The notes: a model not told the origin generated them from the sequence alone. Shown: positions 45,196 through 58,242, counted from the stretch's first letter. The stretch: DNA of 64,000 nucleotides from Spiroplasma melliferum (GCA_005222125.1 CP029202.1:310001-374000), one strand, 5' to 3'. A program made the numbers and translations.

Positions 45196-46174
45196 AAAAA
45201 TTTCAATTAAAACAATTGCTGCTGAATGTGGCGTTGGTATTGGGACGGTATCACGTTATTTCAATGGTGGTTATGTTAGCCAGGAAAAGCGTCTTTTAAT
45301 TCAAAAAGTTGTGGAAAAATATAATTTTCAACCTGATTTTGCTGCGCATTCAATTAAAAAGAAAATGTTAGAAGTATATATTTTAATTCCTGATTTAACA
45401 AGTAGTAATACGTTTATTGTTAAATCAATTTTAAAACAAATTAATGATGATTTTACTAAAATTGTTCCTTTTGTTGTTGAAACAACTTATGATGAGGATC
45501 GTTATTTATTACATTTACAAGAAATTGTACGCCGTAACCCAGCTGCTTTAATTTTATTTACGATTAGTAATGATGAAAATATTAGAGCCTTTTTACAGAC
45601 GATTAATATTCCAATTATTGTATATGGTCGTCAATGAGGGGATACCGTGTTTATTAATAATGATAATGAAATGATGTATGCTTTACTCCAAGAAATGGCA
45701 AAGAATCATGAATTTGATAAGAAAAAAGAAATTCTTTATATTGGAGAGAATCCGGTGACAAATTTACCAACTGGATTTGCTCGATATGATACTGTTGCTG
45801 ATTGATTTAATCGTCGCAATTATCGATTTCAAACGTACTTTTTTTCTGAGAATCAAGAACGAATAATTTGAGAATTAGTCAAAACAATTAATTTAAATAA
45901 TAAAATTATTATTGCAGGAACACATACTTGCTATAAAGTTGTGATTTCCTTTTTAATGAAAAATAATATTACTAATAGTTTGGTCACAGATATTTGTAAT
46001 AGTAATGACTTTTTTCTATCAATTTTACCAAAACATTATTATATTGCCATTAACTATAGTGAATTAGCAACAAAAATAATTATTAAGTTAAAGCAAATTT
46101 TAGATGGAAATAATATAACAAAAGATAAAACAATTGAATGTTTAAGTTATGAGATTAAAACTTTTTTAAAATAA
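45185..46174 (+). CDS. treR: LacI/TreR-family transcriptional regulator
   Basis: 329 residues. N-terminal helix-turn-helix ISIKTIAAECGVGIGTVSRYFNGGYVS with the hinge helix, then a periplasmic-binding-protein-like sensor domain from about residue 60. It lies directly upstream of the trehalose PTS and trehalose-6-phosphate hydrolase genes, with a perfect dyad between, so it is most likely the trehalose repressor responding to trehalose-6-phosphate. The recognition-helix and sensor assignments come from family knowledge. Trp residues are TGA-encoded. Confidence 0.85.
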
Positions 46175-46198
46175 GTTTATATTTTAAAAAATGTGTAT

Positions 46199-46227
46199 TA
46201 TAATCAAGATATGGAAATGATTCCATA
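46199..46227 (+). promoter_or_regulatory. treB promoter -10 and likely TreR operator
   Basis: TATAAT at 46199-46204 is followed by the perfect dyad TATGGAA-ATGA-TTCCATA (46210-46227), which would cover the transcription start and is 15 bases before ATG. LacI-type repressors bind such 14-18 base dyads; TreR binding here is inferred. Confidence 0.7.
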
Positions 46228-46242
46228 CAGGAGATAAAAATT

Positions 46243-47811
46243 ATGACAAAAAAAACATATACTACTGAAATAGTAGCGTTAATTCCGTTATTGGGAGGAA
46301 TTGACAATATTATTTCATATACTCATTGTGTTTCCCGGATTAGATTAGTTTTAAAAGACAATACAAAAGCAAATTCAAAGGAAATCGAAGAATTAGATAA
46401 TGTTAAAGGAACGGTTCAACCAATTGGACAATATCATATTGTAATTGGACCTGATGTCAATAATTATTTTGCTGAATTTAAAAAATACTTAACTTCTAAA
46501 ACAGAAAAATTAGGAGAAAATATAACAAATGAATCAACAGTAAAAAAAGGAAAATGATATCAACGCTTATTACAACATTTTTCAGAAATCTTTATTCCAC
46601 TAGTCCCAGCCTTAATAGCGGGGGGATTAATTTTAGGATTTCGTAACATTTTAGAAGCAAATTGAAATGGCGAAGGAACTTCATTGGTAAGTATTTCAGG
46701 ATTTGCTAAAGGGTTAGATGATTTTTTGTGAATTCCAGCCCAAGCTGTCTTTTGATATATCCCAGTTACAATTTGTTGATCAATTTTTGCCAAAATGGGA
46801 GGTTCTCCAGTTCTTGGTATTATTATTGGTTTAACCTTATTATTACCACCATTAGTCGATATTTTTGAAATTGCCAAAGGAGCTAAAAATTCATTATGAA
46901 TTTTTGATGTAGCACCAACATTTGACTTTGGAGCATGAAGTTTTCCATGAAAAATTCAATATACAGGACAAGTAATTCCAGCAATTGGAGTAGCCTTTTT
47001 TGGAGTTTATTTAGAAAAAGGATTAAATCGAATTGTCCCCGCTGTTTTAAAACAAATTTTTGTACCATTATTAACAATTTTATTATCGTTTACAGTTGGA
47101 TTATGCTTAATTGGTCCAATTGGTTATATTATTGGAAGTGCAATTTCAGTTGGATTAAGCTGAGCATTAGTTAATCCAATTGCAAAATACTTCTTTGGTC
47201 CAATTTTAGGATTATTATATGCACCAATTGTAATTACTGGTGTTCATACGATGCTTAATGCAGTAATGATTCAAGATACAGTTCAAATTGGGGGAACCTT
47301 TATTTTTCCAATTTTATGTATGTCAAATATTGCGCAAGGAAGTGCTTCCTTGATGTTTACTATTAATAATCGAAAAGACCCCAAGATGAAAGAAATTGGA
47401 ATTTCTGCCACAACGTCCGCTTGATTAGGAGTGACTGAGCCAGCATTATATGGAATTAATTTACGTTTTCTTTATCCATTCTTAGCAGCAATTGTTGGAT
47501 CAGCAAGTGGTGCAATGTTATTAACAGTTGCAGGAGTAACTTCAAATGGAATTGGAAATGGAGCATGATTAGGAATTTTATCAATTCAATCATTTAGTCA
47601 AGTCCAAGGTGTTCAAACATTTATTGGTACCGGATATACTTGGTTTATTCTTAGTGCACTATTAACAATGAGTGTAACAATGGCCTTAACATGATTTTTA
47701 GAAAAACTTCCACGTTTTACAAAGTTACGAGATGAAATATTGCAAGTTAAGGGAACAAGTTTAATTAGTTTTAAAAAACAACCAAAAGTGGTTGAAAATA
47801 TTAGTAAATAA
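46243..47811 (+). CDS. treB: PTS trehalose-specific EIIBC component
   Basis: 522 residues. The EIIB domain has the phosphorylated cysteine in SYTHCVSRIRLVLKD near residue 31; about ten membrane helices of EIIC start near 115, with GGSPVLGIIIGLTLL, the substrate loop GVHTMLNAVMIQD and TSAWLGVTEPALYGINLRF typical of the glucose-sucrose-trehalose class. It imports and phosphorylates trehalose, the main insect haemolymph sugar. No EIIA domain is attached, so a shared EIIA is required. Trehalose rather than sucrose is favoured by the downstream hydrolase. Confidence 0.9.
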
Positions 47812-47827
47812 ATCTTTGAAACTGTAG

Positions 47828-49461
<1,634 letters not shown>

Positions 49462-49489
<28 letters not shown>

Positions 49490-50655
49490 TCAAACCCTTT
49501 TTTTAAATGAAATAAATCTAGTTCAATTTTAGCAATTAAATCATCAATACAATTTTGAATGTTTCTATTTCTTGCAATGATTGGTTTTCAAATTTGATTT
49601 TGATGGTGGGCTTTTTTACTATAGAAATATTTATCTAATAAAAGAGTAAATTTATTGTTAACAAATGACATCGATAAAACTTCTTGATATTTGTTACTAT
49701 TATCAATTAGATTAGCCATTGCTTTTGGGGTTAAAATTTTACGTAATTTTACAGGGTCTGTTGTATTAGTATCAAAAAGATTAGGAAATTCTGCTCCTTC
49801 TAATTCAATTTCTTTATTATTTAAAATAAATTTTTTAAATTTGCCTTGATGTGGCACAATATTGGCTTCAATTTCAAGATTTTTTGGTAAAGTAGCTGTA
49901 AAGAAAAAGTAGTTTTCAGAGCGTTTCATTTCAATTCATAATAATAAATATGTTATATTAATTCCATTTGCAATACTATTTGATGTTTTTTGGTCTTTTG
50001 ATTTATTATTAGAAAGAGAAGCTAAAACAATTAAACCAATAAAAAGACAAAAAATTAATGTTTTTAAAAAAACCATTGTTTTACGAACCGTAATAACGCC
50101 TAACGAAAAGGCGTTATTTTTTATTGTGCCGTTAATAACTTTGTTATCAATTTTTTCTTCTAAACTACTAACTCGAATTAAACTTTGTTGCAATAAATTA
50201 TTTTTTTTCGGATTTTTACTAAAACTAGTGAAATTTGGTTCTGGGATAATTTTAAAATTATTACTTATTTCATCTAAAATAACTTCATCTTTTCAAAGAT
50301 CAGCAATTGCAATTCGGTAATATTCATTATAATCTAATCGATCAAGGAAAAGACTAATACTAATAGCACCAGCTTTAATCAACATATAAAGAATAATTGT
50401 TATTACTAACAGTGGTAAAGGTAAATATATTAAATAAAATGTGAGTGCAGGGTCATAATTATTAGCAATAAAGGTAAGAATAATGCCAATAATTAAAGCA
50501 GTAGTAAAAAATAAGATTAATGAACTGAAAATAACATCAATAATAATTGATTTACGCCAAAAACTAGTAATTTTTCGATAATGATTTTGTATGTGGTCTT
50601 GATGAAGTGCCTTAATTTTATTAATTGCTGATTCTGATAACGCAGTGCTAGTCAT
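49462..50655 (-). CDS. Three-helix membrane protein (397 aa)
   Basis: One gene that TGA Trp codons split into three apparent frames. Two close helices at about 36-62 and 72-98, a cytoplasmic-looking middle part with EKIDNKVINGTI, a third helix near 195-217, and a soluble C-terminal domain of about 180 residues (YFFFTATLPKNLEIEANIV onward). The start ATG 50655 has no strong ribosome site. The 3' end overlaps treA by 28 bases, tail to tail. No family recognised; layout resembles Spiroplasma proteins of unknown function. Confidence 0.75.
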
Positions 50656-50837
50656 TTGTTATTTCACATCGCTTTCTAAAAGTAATATTGTTTTAAATAA
50701 ATTATAGTTTAAAAAAATTAAGATTACAATTAAGTCCTAAAAATAAATGGACTTTTTTGTTTGAACTTGGTATATAATAATTATGCATTGTTTTATAATT
50801 TAGAAATTAAAAACACTTAAGGAGTGAAAAAAAATAA

Positions 50838-52721
50838 ATGAACAGGTTACTATTAACGAGTGGACCACCAAATCCAGGATGAATTACACCAACTAATACG
50901 CCACATAATATTTTAGCAACATATGGTGGGTGAATTCATATGTATGCTGTTTTTATTACATTAGGAATGATTTGCTCAGTTTTAGCATGTTTTATTCGAC
51001 TAAAATTAAAAAAAGTTCCAATTGAACCATTAATTTGATCAATTTTTGCTATTATTCCATTTTCATTATTTGGAGCTAGTTTTTTTGGAAAATTTAATAA
51101 TGATGTTAATCATCCTTGAGTATTAGAACCAGGTGATGTTCCATTTTGATCTTTATTTGCGTTTTGAAAAGCTGGAATGAGTATTCATGGCGGTGTTTTA
51201 TTTGGAACAATTACTGGTTTAATTGTTTTTGGCATTGTTGGTCGAAAAGCAAAAGTTTCACTTTGAGTTTATACTGATTGCATTATTCCAAATATTTTAT
51301 TAGGACAAGTATTAGGTCGTTGAGGTAATTTTTTTAATCATGAATTATTAGGAAGTGTTACTTCCTATGATTCATTACGCTGATTACCAGCTTTTATTCG
51401 TGATAATTTATGACAGTGGGATGGTTTATCACCAGAAACAAATAAACTTGGTGAAATTGTGTTTCGCCAACCGATCTTTTTATATGAATCATTCTTTAAT
51501 TTCTTAGCATGATTATTTATTACTTTTTTTATTCCTGTTGCTGGACAATTATTTAGTAAAAAGCCATGAAAAAAAGATGCAAAAGAATATCCTTTTGATT
51601 TAAAGTATAATTTTATTCATTTTTTTAATCGAAAATATATTAAACCCGATAAACTGACTTGAAAAGAAGTTTGAGATAAAGCATATTTTAACTATATACC
51701 AAACCAAAAACAATTAGATGAAATGGTTAAAAGAAATGAACAAGCGGATAGTTTAAAGGAAGAATCTGGTTTTACAAATAAAATTAAAAAATGATGACAT
51801 AATGATAGTGCTGCATTAACAAAATTAAATAATCCAGGGCGTTATGCAATTACACGCAGTGGGGTTCAAACTGGTTTTTATTTCTTTTTATGAAATTTAA
51901 TTCGTTTTATTTTAGAAACACAACGTGATGATGACACAAGTTTATTTATTAAAAATCATCGCACCCTAGATTATACGGTCTTAATTTTAATTGCTCTGAT
52001 TGGTTTAGGATTAGCAATTTATGCCCAATGAGGAGCACCTAAAAAATTCCGTAAGAATGGATTTATGTATGAAAAAGAATATGTTGATTTTCATAGTTTG
52101 CAAACATGAAAATTTGAGAAATATTTAAATAATAATATTGTTATTGGCGAAGACAATTACATTGATAAACTACCAACAGTCATTAAAACAAAAGTAATGG
52201 AATTCTTAGGATATCAAGTTGAACCTTTTGAAAAATATTTTGAATTAAAATATATTAAAACAAGTGAACACGAAGGAAGCAAAGATGAAGTTATTAATTA
52301 TAGTTTTAAAATAGTTGCATTAGCAACAGCAAAGAATAAATTTATTGATGAATTAGTTGTTAATCAAACTTTTAAATTTAATTTAAGTAAAATTTTACAA
52401 CAAACAACATTAGAATTATCAAAACCTGATAATAATAGTTATTTTACCTTAACAAAAAAACAATTGGGATTATTATTAAATGATATTATTCATACTTCTG
52501 AAAAGACAAGTGATATTAAAACAAGTTGGCATCAATTTTATCCTCATATTAATGAACAAAAAACAACAATTTTTAATCTTGATTTTAATGATTTAATTGC
52601 TTTTGATGAATTAAAAATTAATCCAAAAGCTAAAAAAATTGAAATATCAAAATTCCAATTTAAAGAAAATCAATTTTATTACTTTAATAAAAAGATTTAT
52701 TTTAAATTAAAATGAAAATAA
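50838..52721 (+). CDS. lgt: Prolipoprotein diacylglyceryl transferase, enlarged
   Basis: 627 residues, about twice the usual 260-330. Core Lgt motifs are present: HGGVLFGTITG near 115, the signature GRWGNFFNHELLG near 160-172, QPIFLYESFFNF near 211, and IRFILETQR near 354 before the last helix (about 378-396). Insertions relative to the family are about 100 residues between the last two motifs and a soluble C-terminal extension of about 230 residues that has no domain I recognise. Lgt lipidates the lipobox cysteine, needed for lipoproteins such as those at 3306 and 34446. GGAGTG precedes the ATG. Confidence 0.88.
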
Positions 52722-52769
52722 TTAACTTTTAAGAGTGTACAATAAGAATAGAAAGAGAGGGAAGAAGTT

Positions 52770-53294
52770 ATGTTAACAAAAGATATTGAAAAAGATTTAC
52801 AACATTATATTGATGAACACATTAAAATGCAATTCTTTTGCTATAATTTGAGTTCAGCCGCTGATAAATTAGGGTTTCCTGGTTTTAGTCATTATTTCCA
52901 AGTTCAAGCACAAGATGAAGTTTTACATCAACGTCGAATTATGAATTTTGTTTTAGACCGTGATGGTCATTATCAAATTAAAAATATTGCTGAAGAATAT
53001 AAAGATATTAAAAATATTATTGAATTAATGGAAACCTATCAAACAAAACGGGCATATTTTGCTGAATTAACAAATAAATTAGCACAACATGCCAATACCG
53101 TTGGTGATTTAGTTACTTATAAATTTTATGATTGATTTATTATTGACTTTTATGAAGAATTAGCTGAAGTAAAAGACATTATTGAATGAATTAAAATGTC
53201 AAACAATAATTATTATGAAATTGATCGAAAAATGGGAACAAAAGAAGAACCAGATACTTTAACAGTTATTGACCCTTTTAGTCCCCATGCATAA
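52770..53294 (+). CDS. Ferritin-like iron-storage protein
   Basis: 174 residues forming a four-helix ferritin. DEHIKMQFFCYNLSSAADKLG aligns with the first helix of bacterial ferritins; AQDEVLHQRRI supplies the ExxH ligands and IELMETYQTK the third-helix Glu. The first-helix Glu ligand (usually in KEFYA/LEFYA) appears as Gln in KMQFF, and the late QxxE position reads ELAE in FYEELAEVK, so the ferroxidase site may be altered. It follows lgt by 48 bases and ends in a terminator. Iron storage or detoxification is likely; a DPS protein is less likely by length. Confidence 0.87.
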
Positions 53295-53295
53295 A

Positions 53296-53330
53296 AAATG
53301 TTTTTTCTTAAAAAGAAAAAACATTTTTTA
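53296..53330 (+). terminator. Terminator after ferritin
   Basis: AAAATGTTTTTTCTT pairs with AAGAAAAAACATTTT around a short loop, then T-rich. Confidence 0.85.
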
Positions 53331-53476
53331 AATTTGTAAATTGTAAATGCAAGTGCAACAAATCCTATTAATTAAATATTGGTATATTTTATATAGAAAA
53401 AAATTATTTTCTAATTTTCTAATATAAAATAATGCTATCTTAGTTAAACTAAGACAGAAAGATGGGTGAATTTAAA

Positions 53477-53686
53477 ATGAAAAAAATTTTAAGTTTATTA
53501 AGTATGTTAACAATTTCTGGTGCACCAATTTCAGCATTAAGTGCGATGAGTCCATATGATTCAAACAAACAATTAGAATCTTTAACACTAAAAATTGAAA
53601 AATTTGAGCAAACAAAAAATAATTTAGAGAAAGAACAAACAGAATTACAAAATAAAATTAACGAATTAGTTATTATTCCATACTAA
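53477..53686 (+). CDS. Short secreted coiled-coil protein (69 aa)
   Basis: ATG 53477 is chosen because GGGTG lies eight bases upstream and the signal peptide MKKILSLLSMLTISGAPIS starts there; an in-frame ATG at 53462 would add five residues. Cleavage is likely after SALSA. The mature part is a 45-residue Lys/Glu/Gln helix with heptads (LEKEQTELQNKINEL), probably a coiled coil. The signal resembles those of much longer Spiroplasma surface proteins, so this may be a truncated member. A dyad CTTAGT-TAA-ACTAAG (53439-53453) lies just upstream. Confidence 0.68.
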   Translation: MKKILSLLSMLTISGAPISALSAMSPYDSNKQLESLTLKIEKFEQTKNNLEKEQTELQNKINELVIIPY

Positions 53687-53691
53687 AAAAT

Positions 53692-53748
53692 AAGTGCAAT
53701 ATGAATATGTTAAGTAAAATAGACATATTCAATAAAAGCACTTTTTAT
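53692..53748 (+). terminator. Long hairpin terminator
   Basis: AAGTGC (53692-53697) pairs with GCACTT, with an inner ATGAATATGT/ACATATTCA stem, followed by a T-run. Confidence 0.7.
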
Positions 53749-53996
53749 TTTAAATAGATATATAATTATGAAGTTAAAATTGATTAAAATTAAGTCAAAA
53801 GGTGATAAAATAATAAAAAACTATTAAAATATAGGCTTAAAATTAAAAAATATTCTTATAAAATCAAAATCTTACGCGAAAATTTTTCTAAAAGAGAGTA
53901 TAATAATATGTGGCAATGATTTCATTGCTAGTATTCCACTTATATATTTACAATTAATACTTCTTACTTAATCTTTTAAGTAAAGGAGAAATAATT
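53749..53996 (+). promoter_or_regulatory. rny upstream region with -10 and dyad
   Basis: 248 gene-free bases. TATAAT at 53899-53904 is followed by the perfect dyad GCAATGA-TT-TCATTGC (53913-53928) at the expected start of transcription, then AAAGGAGAA before the rny ATG. The first 150 bases show no feature. Confidence 0.5.
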
Positions 53997-55526
53997 ATGC
54001 AAACACACATATGAGTAATTATCCTTATTGCTGTTGCAATAGGTTCTTACTTTCTTGGATATTTATTTGAAAAATATTTAAGATTTAAATTAATCAAAAA
54101 AACAAAATTAAAAATTAAACAAGCTGAAGAAAAAGCAAAAAAAATTATTAACGCTGCTAAAGCAGATGGACGCGTTGAAGCAGCACAAATTAGACAAGAA
54201 ATGAAAGATGAATTAACTCGCAAACGTGAAGAATTTTTAGCGACCGAAAAATTTTTAGTAGATAGAGAACGTTTAATTGTTGAGAGAGAAGAAGTATTAA
54301 ATGGCAAAGAGCAAGAAGTGTTTCGCAAGAAAGAAGAATTGCAAGGAAAGATTAACTATTATCAAGAAATGGTAGAACGGAATCTTCATCAACTTGAAAA
54401 AGTTGCCGGATATTCACTTGAAGAAGCAAAGGATGTTCTTTTTAAAGAAATAAGTGATCGGTATCAAAAGGAAATTGGTGAATTTTTACGAAATGCTGAA
54501 AATACTGCAAAAATTAATGCCAAACAAACAGCCATTAACATTATTACTACTGCAATTGAACGTTATGCAGCAAAAGTTGTGGCAGAAAAAACAACAACTT
54601 CAATTTATTTAGAAGACGATAATATGAAAGGACGAATTATTGGGAAAGATGGTCGTAATATTCGTACATTTGAAATAGCTGCAGGGGTTGATTTAATTAT
54701 TGATGATACACCTAATGTTGTCCAAATTTCATCTTTTAATCCAATTCGTCGGGAAATTGCAAAAAAAACTTTAGAAAAATTATTACTTGATGGTCGAATT
54801 CAACCAAATCGGATTGAAGAAACAATCAAATTAGAACAAGAAGAAATTGAAATGACAATTCTTGAAGCAGGAAAAGAAATTGCAACTGAATTAGCAATTG
54901 ATAATTTAGATATTGAATTAATTCGTCACTTAGGAATTTTAAAATATCGAACTAGTTATGGTCAAAATGTCTTGTTACATTCTGTAGAAGTAGCAAAATT
55001 AGCAGCAATTATGGCTAGTGAACTGGGGTTAGATCCATCAATTGCAATGAGAGCTGGGCTATTACATGATATTGGAAAAGCAGTTGATTTTGAAAATGAA
55101 GGAAGTCATGTTACCTTAGGTATCCAAATTGCAACAAAATGTAATGAACATCCAATTATTATTAATGCAATTGCTTCGCACCATGGTGAAGTACCAGTAA
55201 CTAATCCTTATTCTGTTTTAGTATCAGCTGCTGATACTTTATCAGCTGCTCGCCCAGGTAGCCGTAATAATACTGTTGAAAATTATATTGCTCGAATGAA
55301 TGAGCTAGAAAAAATTTGTCAAACAGTACATGGTGTCCAATCAGCTTATGTTTTACAAGCAGGACGACAAATTCGAGTTATTGTTAATCCAATTATTAAT
55401 GACGATGCTCGTACTCATAAAATTGCTCTTGATATTAAGGAAAAAATTAAACAAGCAAAAACAATTCCTGGTGATATTGTTATTACCGTTATCCGTGAAT
55501 TACGAGTCACTGAAACTGTTATTTAA
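53997..55526 (+). CDS. rny: Ribonuclease Y
   Basis: 509 residues. N-terminal membrane helix at about 4-22, a long charged coiled coil to about 200, KH domain with GRIIGKDGRNIRTFEIAAGVD near 216, and HD domain with HSVEVAKLA near 326 and LLHDIGKA near 360. This is the membrane-bound endoribonuclease that starts mRNA decay. The start ATG follows AAAGGAG; the TGA at 54012 encodes a Trp in the helix. RNase J is also in this window. Confidence 0.96.
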
Positions 55527-55552
55527 AGAATAAAATTTTTATTCTTTTTTTA
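55527..55552 (+). terminator. Terminator after rny
   Basis: AGAATAAAA/TTTTATTCT stem directly after the stop, then seven T. Confidence 0.82.
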
Positions 55553-55613
55553 TGCTAGTTTTAGTATAATTAATAAGAGTGATTTTGTTATAAAAATTAA
55601 AGGAGAAAAAAAT

Positions 55614-56972
55614 ATGATTGGAGATTTTTTAGCGAATCGATTGAAAAAATCAATTGAAAAAAATATGAAAAAATCAACTTTAACAACTGATGCCATTACT
55701 GAAACAATGCGTGAAATTCGCTTAGCATTATTAGAGGCGGATGTGAATAATGAAGTAGTTAAAGATTTTATTAAAGCTGTTGAAACTAAAGCTCGTGGTG
55801 AATATATTCTTGATGGATTAAATTCAACACAAATGATGGTAAAAATTGTGCATGAAGAATTAGTTAATATATTTGGAAAAACAGCCAAAGAATTATCGTT
55901 TGCTTCAAAACCAACAATTATAATGATGGTTGGTTTACAAGGAAGTGGTAAAACAACCACAACGGGGAAAATTGCTAAGTTAGTTGAAAAGAAATATCAC
56001 AAAAAACCGTTATTAGTTGCTTGTGATATTTATCGACCAGCAGCGATTGAACAATTAAAAACAATTGGGAAAAATTTAAATATTGAAGTTTTTGAGCGCG
56101 GAACGCAAAACCCAATAACAACTGCGCAACAAGCAATTACTTATGCAAAAGATAATAAAAATGATGTTATCTTAATTGATACAGCTGGACGTTTACACAT
56201 TGATGCTGAGTTAATGCAAGAATTAAAAGAAATTAAAAATAATATTACCCCAGATGAAATTCTTCTAGTTGTTGATGGAATGACAGGGCAAGACATTATT
56301 AATGTTGCAACTGAATTTAATCAGTTATTAAAATTAACAGGAGTAGTTGTTACAAAATTAGATGGTGATGCTCGTGGTGGGGCTGCTTTGTCAATTACAC
56401 ATTTGACAAAATTACCAATTACTTTTATCGGAACTGGAGAAGGAATGAGTAATTTACAAATCTTTTATCCTGATCGAATGGCTGATCGAATTTTAGGAAT
56501 GGGAGATGTTCAAACCTTAGTTGAAAAAGCAAAAGATGTGTTAGATGAACGTGATATCAAAAAAACAATGAATCGAATGATGATGGGACAGTTTGATTTG
56601 CAAGATTTATTAAACCAAATGCGTCAAATTTCAAAAATGGGTAAAATGGGCGGAATTATGAAATTGTTACCTGGAATGCCAAAACTAAGTGATGAAAAGA
56701 TTGCTGATGCTGAACGAAAATTAAAAATAACTGAGGTATTGTTATCATCAATGACAGTGAAAGAACGCCGTGAACCACGGTTATTAAAACATTTATCACG
56801 AAAAAATCGCATTTTAAAAGGCTCAGGACGAACTGAAAAAGAATATAATGAGTTAATTAATCAATTTGAGAAAACAAAAAAACAAGTTGATGAAATTGCT
56901 CGTCAAATTAAATCAGGGCGTATGCCAAATATTCCTGGTATGGGTGGTTTAAGCGGAATGGGTTTTAATTAA
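55614..56972 (+). CDS. ffh: Signal recognition particle protein Ffh
   Basis: 452 residues. N domain, then G domain with GLQGSGKTTTTGKIAKL near 107, DTAGRLHID near 189 and TKLDGDARGGAALS near 248, and a Met-rich M domain (MNRMMMGQFDLQDLLNQMRQ) that binds 4.5S RNA and signal peptides. It ends PNIPGMGGLSGMGFN, as in other Ffh proteins. It delivers membrane and secreted proteins to FtsY and SecY. GGAGA precedes the ATG. No TGA codon seems needed to complete it. Confidence 0.97.
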   Translation: MIGDFLANRLKKSIEKNMKKSTLTTDAITETMREIRLALLEADVNNEVVKDFIKAVETKARGEYILDGLNSTQMMVKIVHEELVNIFGKTAKELSFASKPTIIMMVGLQGSGKTTTTGKIAKLVEKKYHKKPLLVACDIYRPAAIEQLKTIGKNLNIEVFERGTQNPITTAQQAITYAKDNKNDVILIDTAGRLHIDAELMQELKEIKNNITPDEILLVVDGMTGQDIINVATEFNQLLKLTGVVVTKLDGDARGGAALSITHLTKLPITFIGTGEGMSNLQIFYPDRMADRILGMGDVQTLVEKAKDVLDERDIKKTMNRMMMGQFDLQDLLNQMRQISKMGKMGGIMKLLPGMPKLSDEKIADAERKLKITEVLLSSMTVKERREPRLLKHLSRKNRILKGSGRTEKEYNELINQFEKTKKQVDEIARQIKSGRMPNIPGMGGLSGMGFN

Positions 56973-56983
56973 TCTATTTTAAG

Positions 56984-57007
56984 AAAACTGTTTTTTAAAC
57001 AGTTTTT
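56984..57007 (+). terminator. Terminator after ffh
   Basis: AAAACTGTTT/AAACAGTTTT stem around TTT, then ATTTT. Confidence 0.78.
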
Positions 57008-57039
57008 ATTTTGTAACAAAAAAATAGTGTTGTTTTAAC

Positions 57040-57077
57040 AAAATTATTTCTAAATGTAGTATACCACACACATTTTG
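57040..57077 (+). repeat. Left prophage junction: direct repeat and inverted arm
   Basis: 57040-57056 is identical to 63298-63314 (17-bp direct repeat). Just inside, 57063-57077 is the exact reverse complement of 63276-63290 (15 bp). The rest of 57008-57156 holds no gene. Confidence 0.85.
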
Positions 57078-57156
57078 GAGATTGCAAGAAAACAAGAAAA
57101 AATAATAAAATTAACACACTAAAAAATAGTTTAAATAAAACTTTATAAATTTAAAA

Positions 57157-58242
57157 TTATTTAGTTAAATTAGTTAAAAATTCAAATGGTGTCTGAAAGT
57201 TTAAAGATTTATGTACTCTTTCAAAATTATAAAAATAATAGTAATCATTTAATTTATTTTGTAAACCAACTGCATCCAATATTTTTTCATCAAATACAAA
57301 TAACTTAGTATAATTTTGATGAAATCTTTCAATTTTACCGTTTGACTGCGGAGAACGAACAGGTGTTGTTTGATGTAAAATATTTTTATCTGTTAAAAAT
57401 TGAGTAAAAGTAGTTTCTTTAACGCTACTTTTTTGATTATTCCGATGACTATTAATAAATTCAGAACCGTTATCAGTTCTAATCCGTGTTATTTTAATAC
57501 CAAATATTTTTTTAAAATCACTGATTGCTCTTTTAACGGCATCAATAGCATTCTCAGTGCATAATTTATCATAAATATAACCGAATACTCCTCTAATTCT
57601 TTCATCAATAAAATCATAAACATAATACTTTTTATCAACTGGAAATTTACTTGGCATAAAATATTTAGCATCCATTTGTAATAATCCTAATTCTTTTACT
57701 TCATATCTTGGATGTTGTCTTTTAATTTCTTTAATTTTATTTTTTATTTTTAATCAACGCTTATCTTTTTTAAGTCAACGAAAAAATGTTTTTAAATTTT
57801 TAGGTGCTTTATTTTTTAATTCTTCTCCGTGAATTCCTTTTTTTAAATTATAATACAATGACAAAACACCACCAGCACGTTTATCAGAATATTCAAAATA
57901 TAAATCACAGATATTTTCACGAACATCATTACTATATTGATAATTAATATTATTAGGAACTGTTGATTTTAATAATAAATCTTCAAAATTATTATTTGCA
58001 TATGCAACTAAAATTTTCTTTGCTCAATAATAAAAAGTTGAAAATTTATTTTTAAAATATTTTTTAATTAAATCTTTTAATAACAACTTGGTTTTAAGAA
58101 AAAACTCCTTACATAAATTAATATATGCAAATATTTTTGTTTTTATTCTTTTATAGTATTTATTTTGATAGTTTTTACTTAAAAAATCTTGCAATTTTGC
58201 TTGTAAATCGCTTAAATTAGAGATATTAATAATATATTTCAT
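57157..58242 (-). CDS. DDE (rve-type) transposase of the prophage
   Basis: 361 residues, intact when TGA is read as Trp. The N-terminal 170 residues are basic and helical, probably DNA-binding. An integrase-core domain follows: LGLLQMDAKYF (first Asp) near 189, RTDNGSEFI (second Asp) near 257, and SPQSNGKIERFHQ (Glu) near 298. The pattern fits IS3/IS481-like rve transposases as carried by some SpV1 viruses; the IS family cannot be fixed here. GGAGGG lies eight bases before ATG 58242. It is divergent from the lipoprotein fragment at 58317 and probably mediates integration. Confidence 0.85.

Noticed and set aside
57040-57056. Possible dif/XerCD site used by filamentous phages
   Set aside because: The core does not resemble known dif consensus sequences, and no XerC/XerD gene is in the window.
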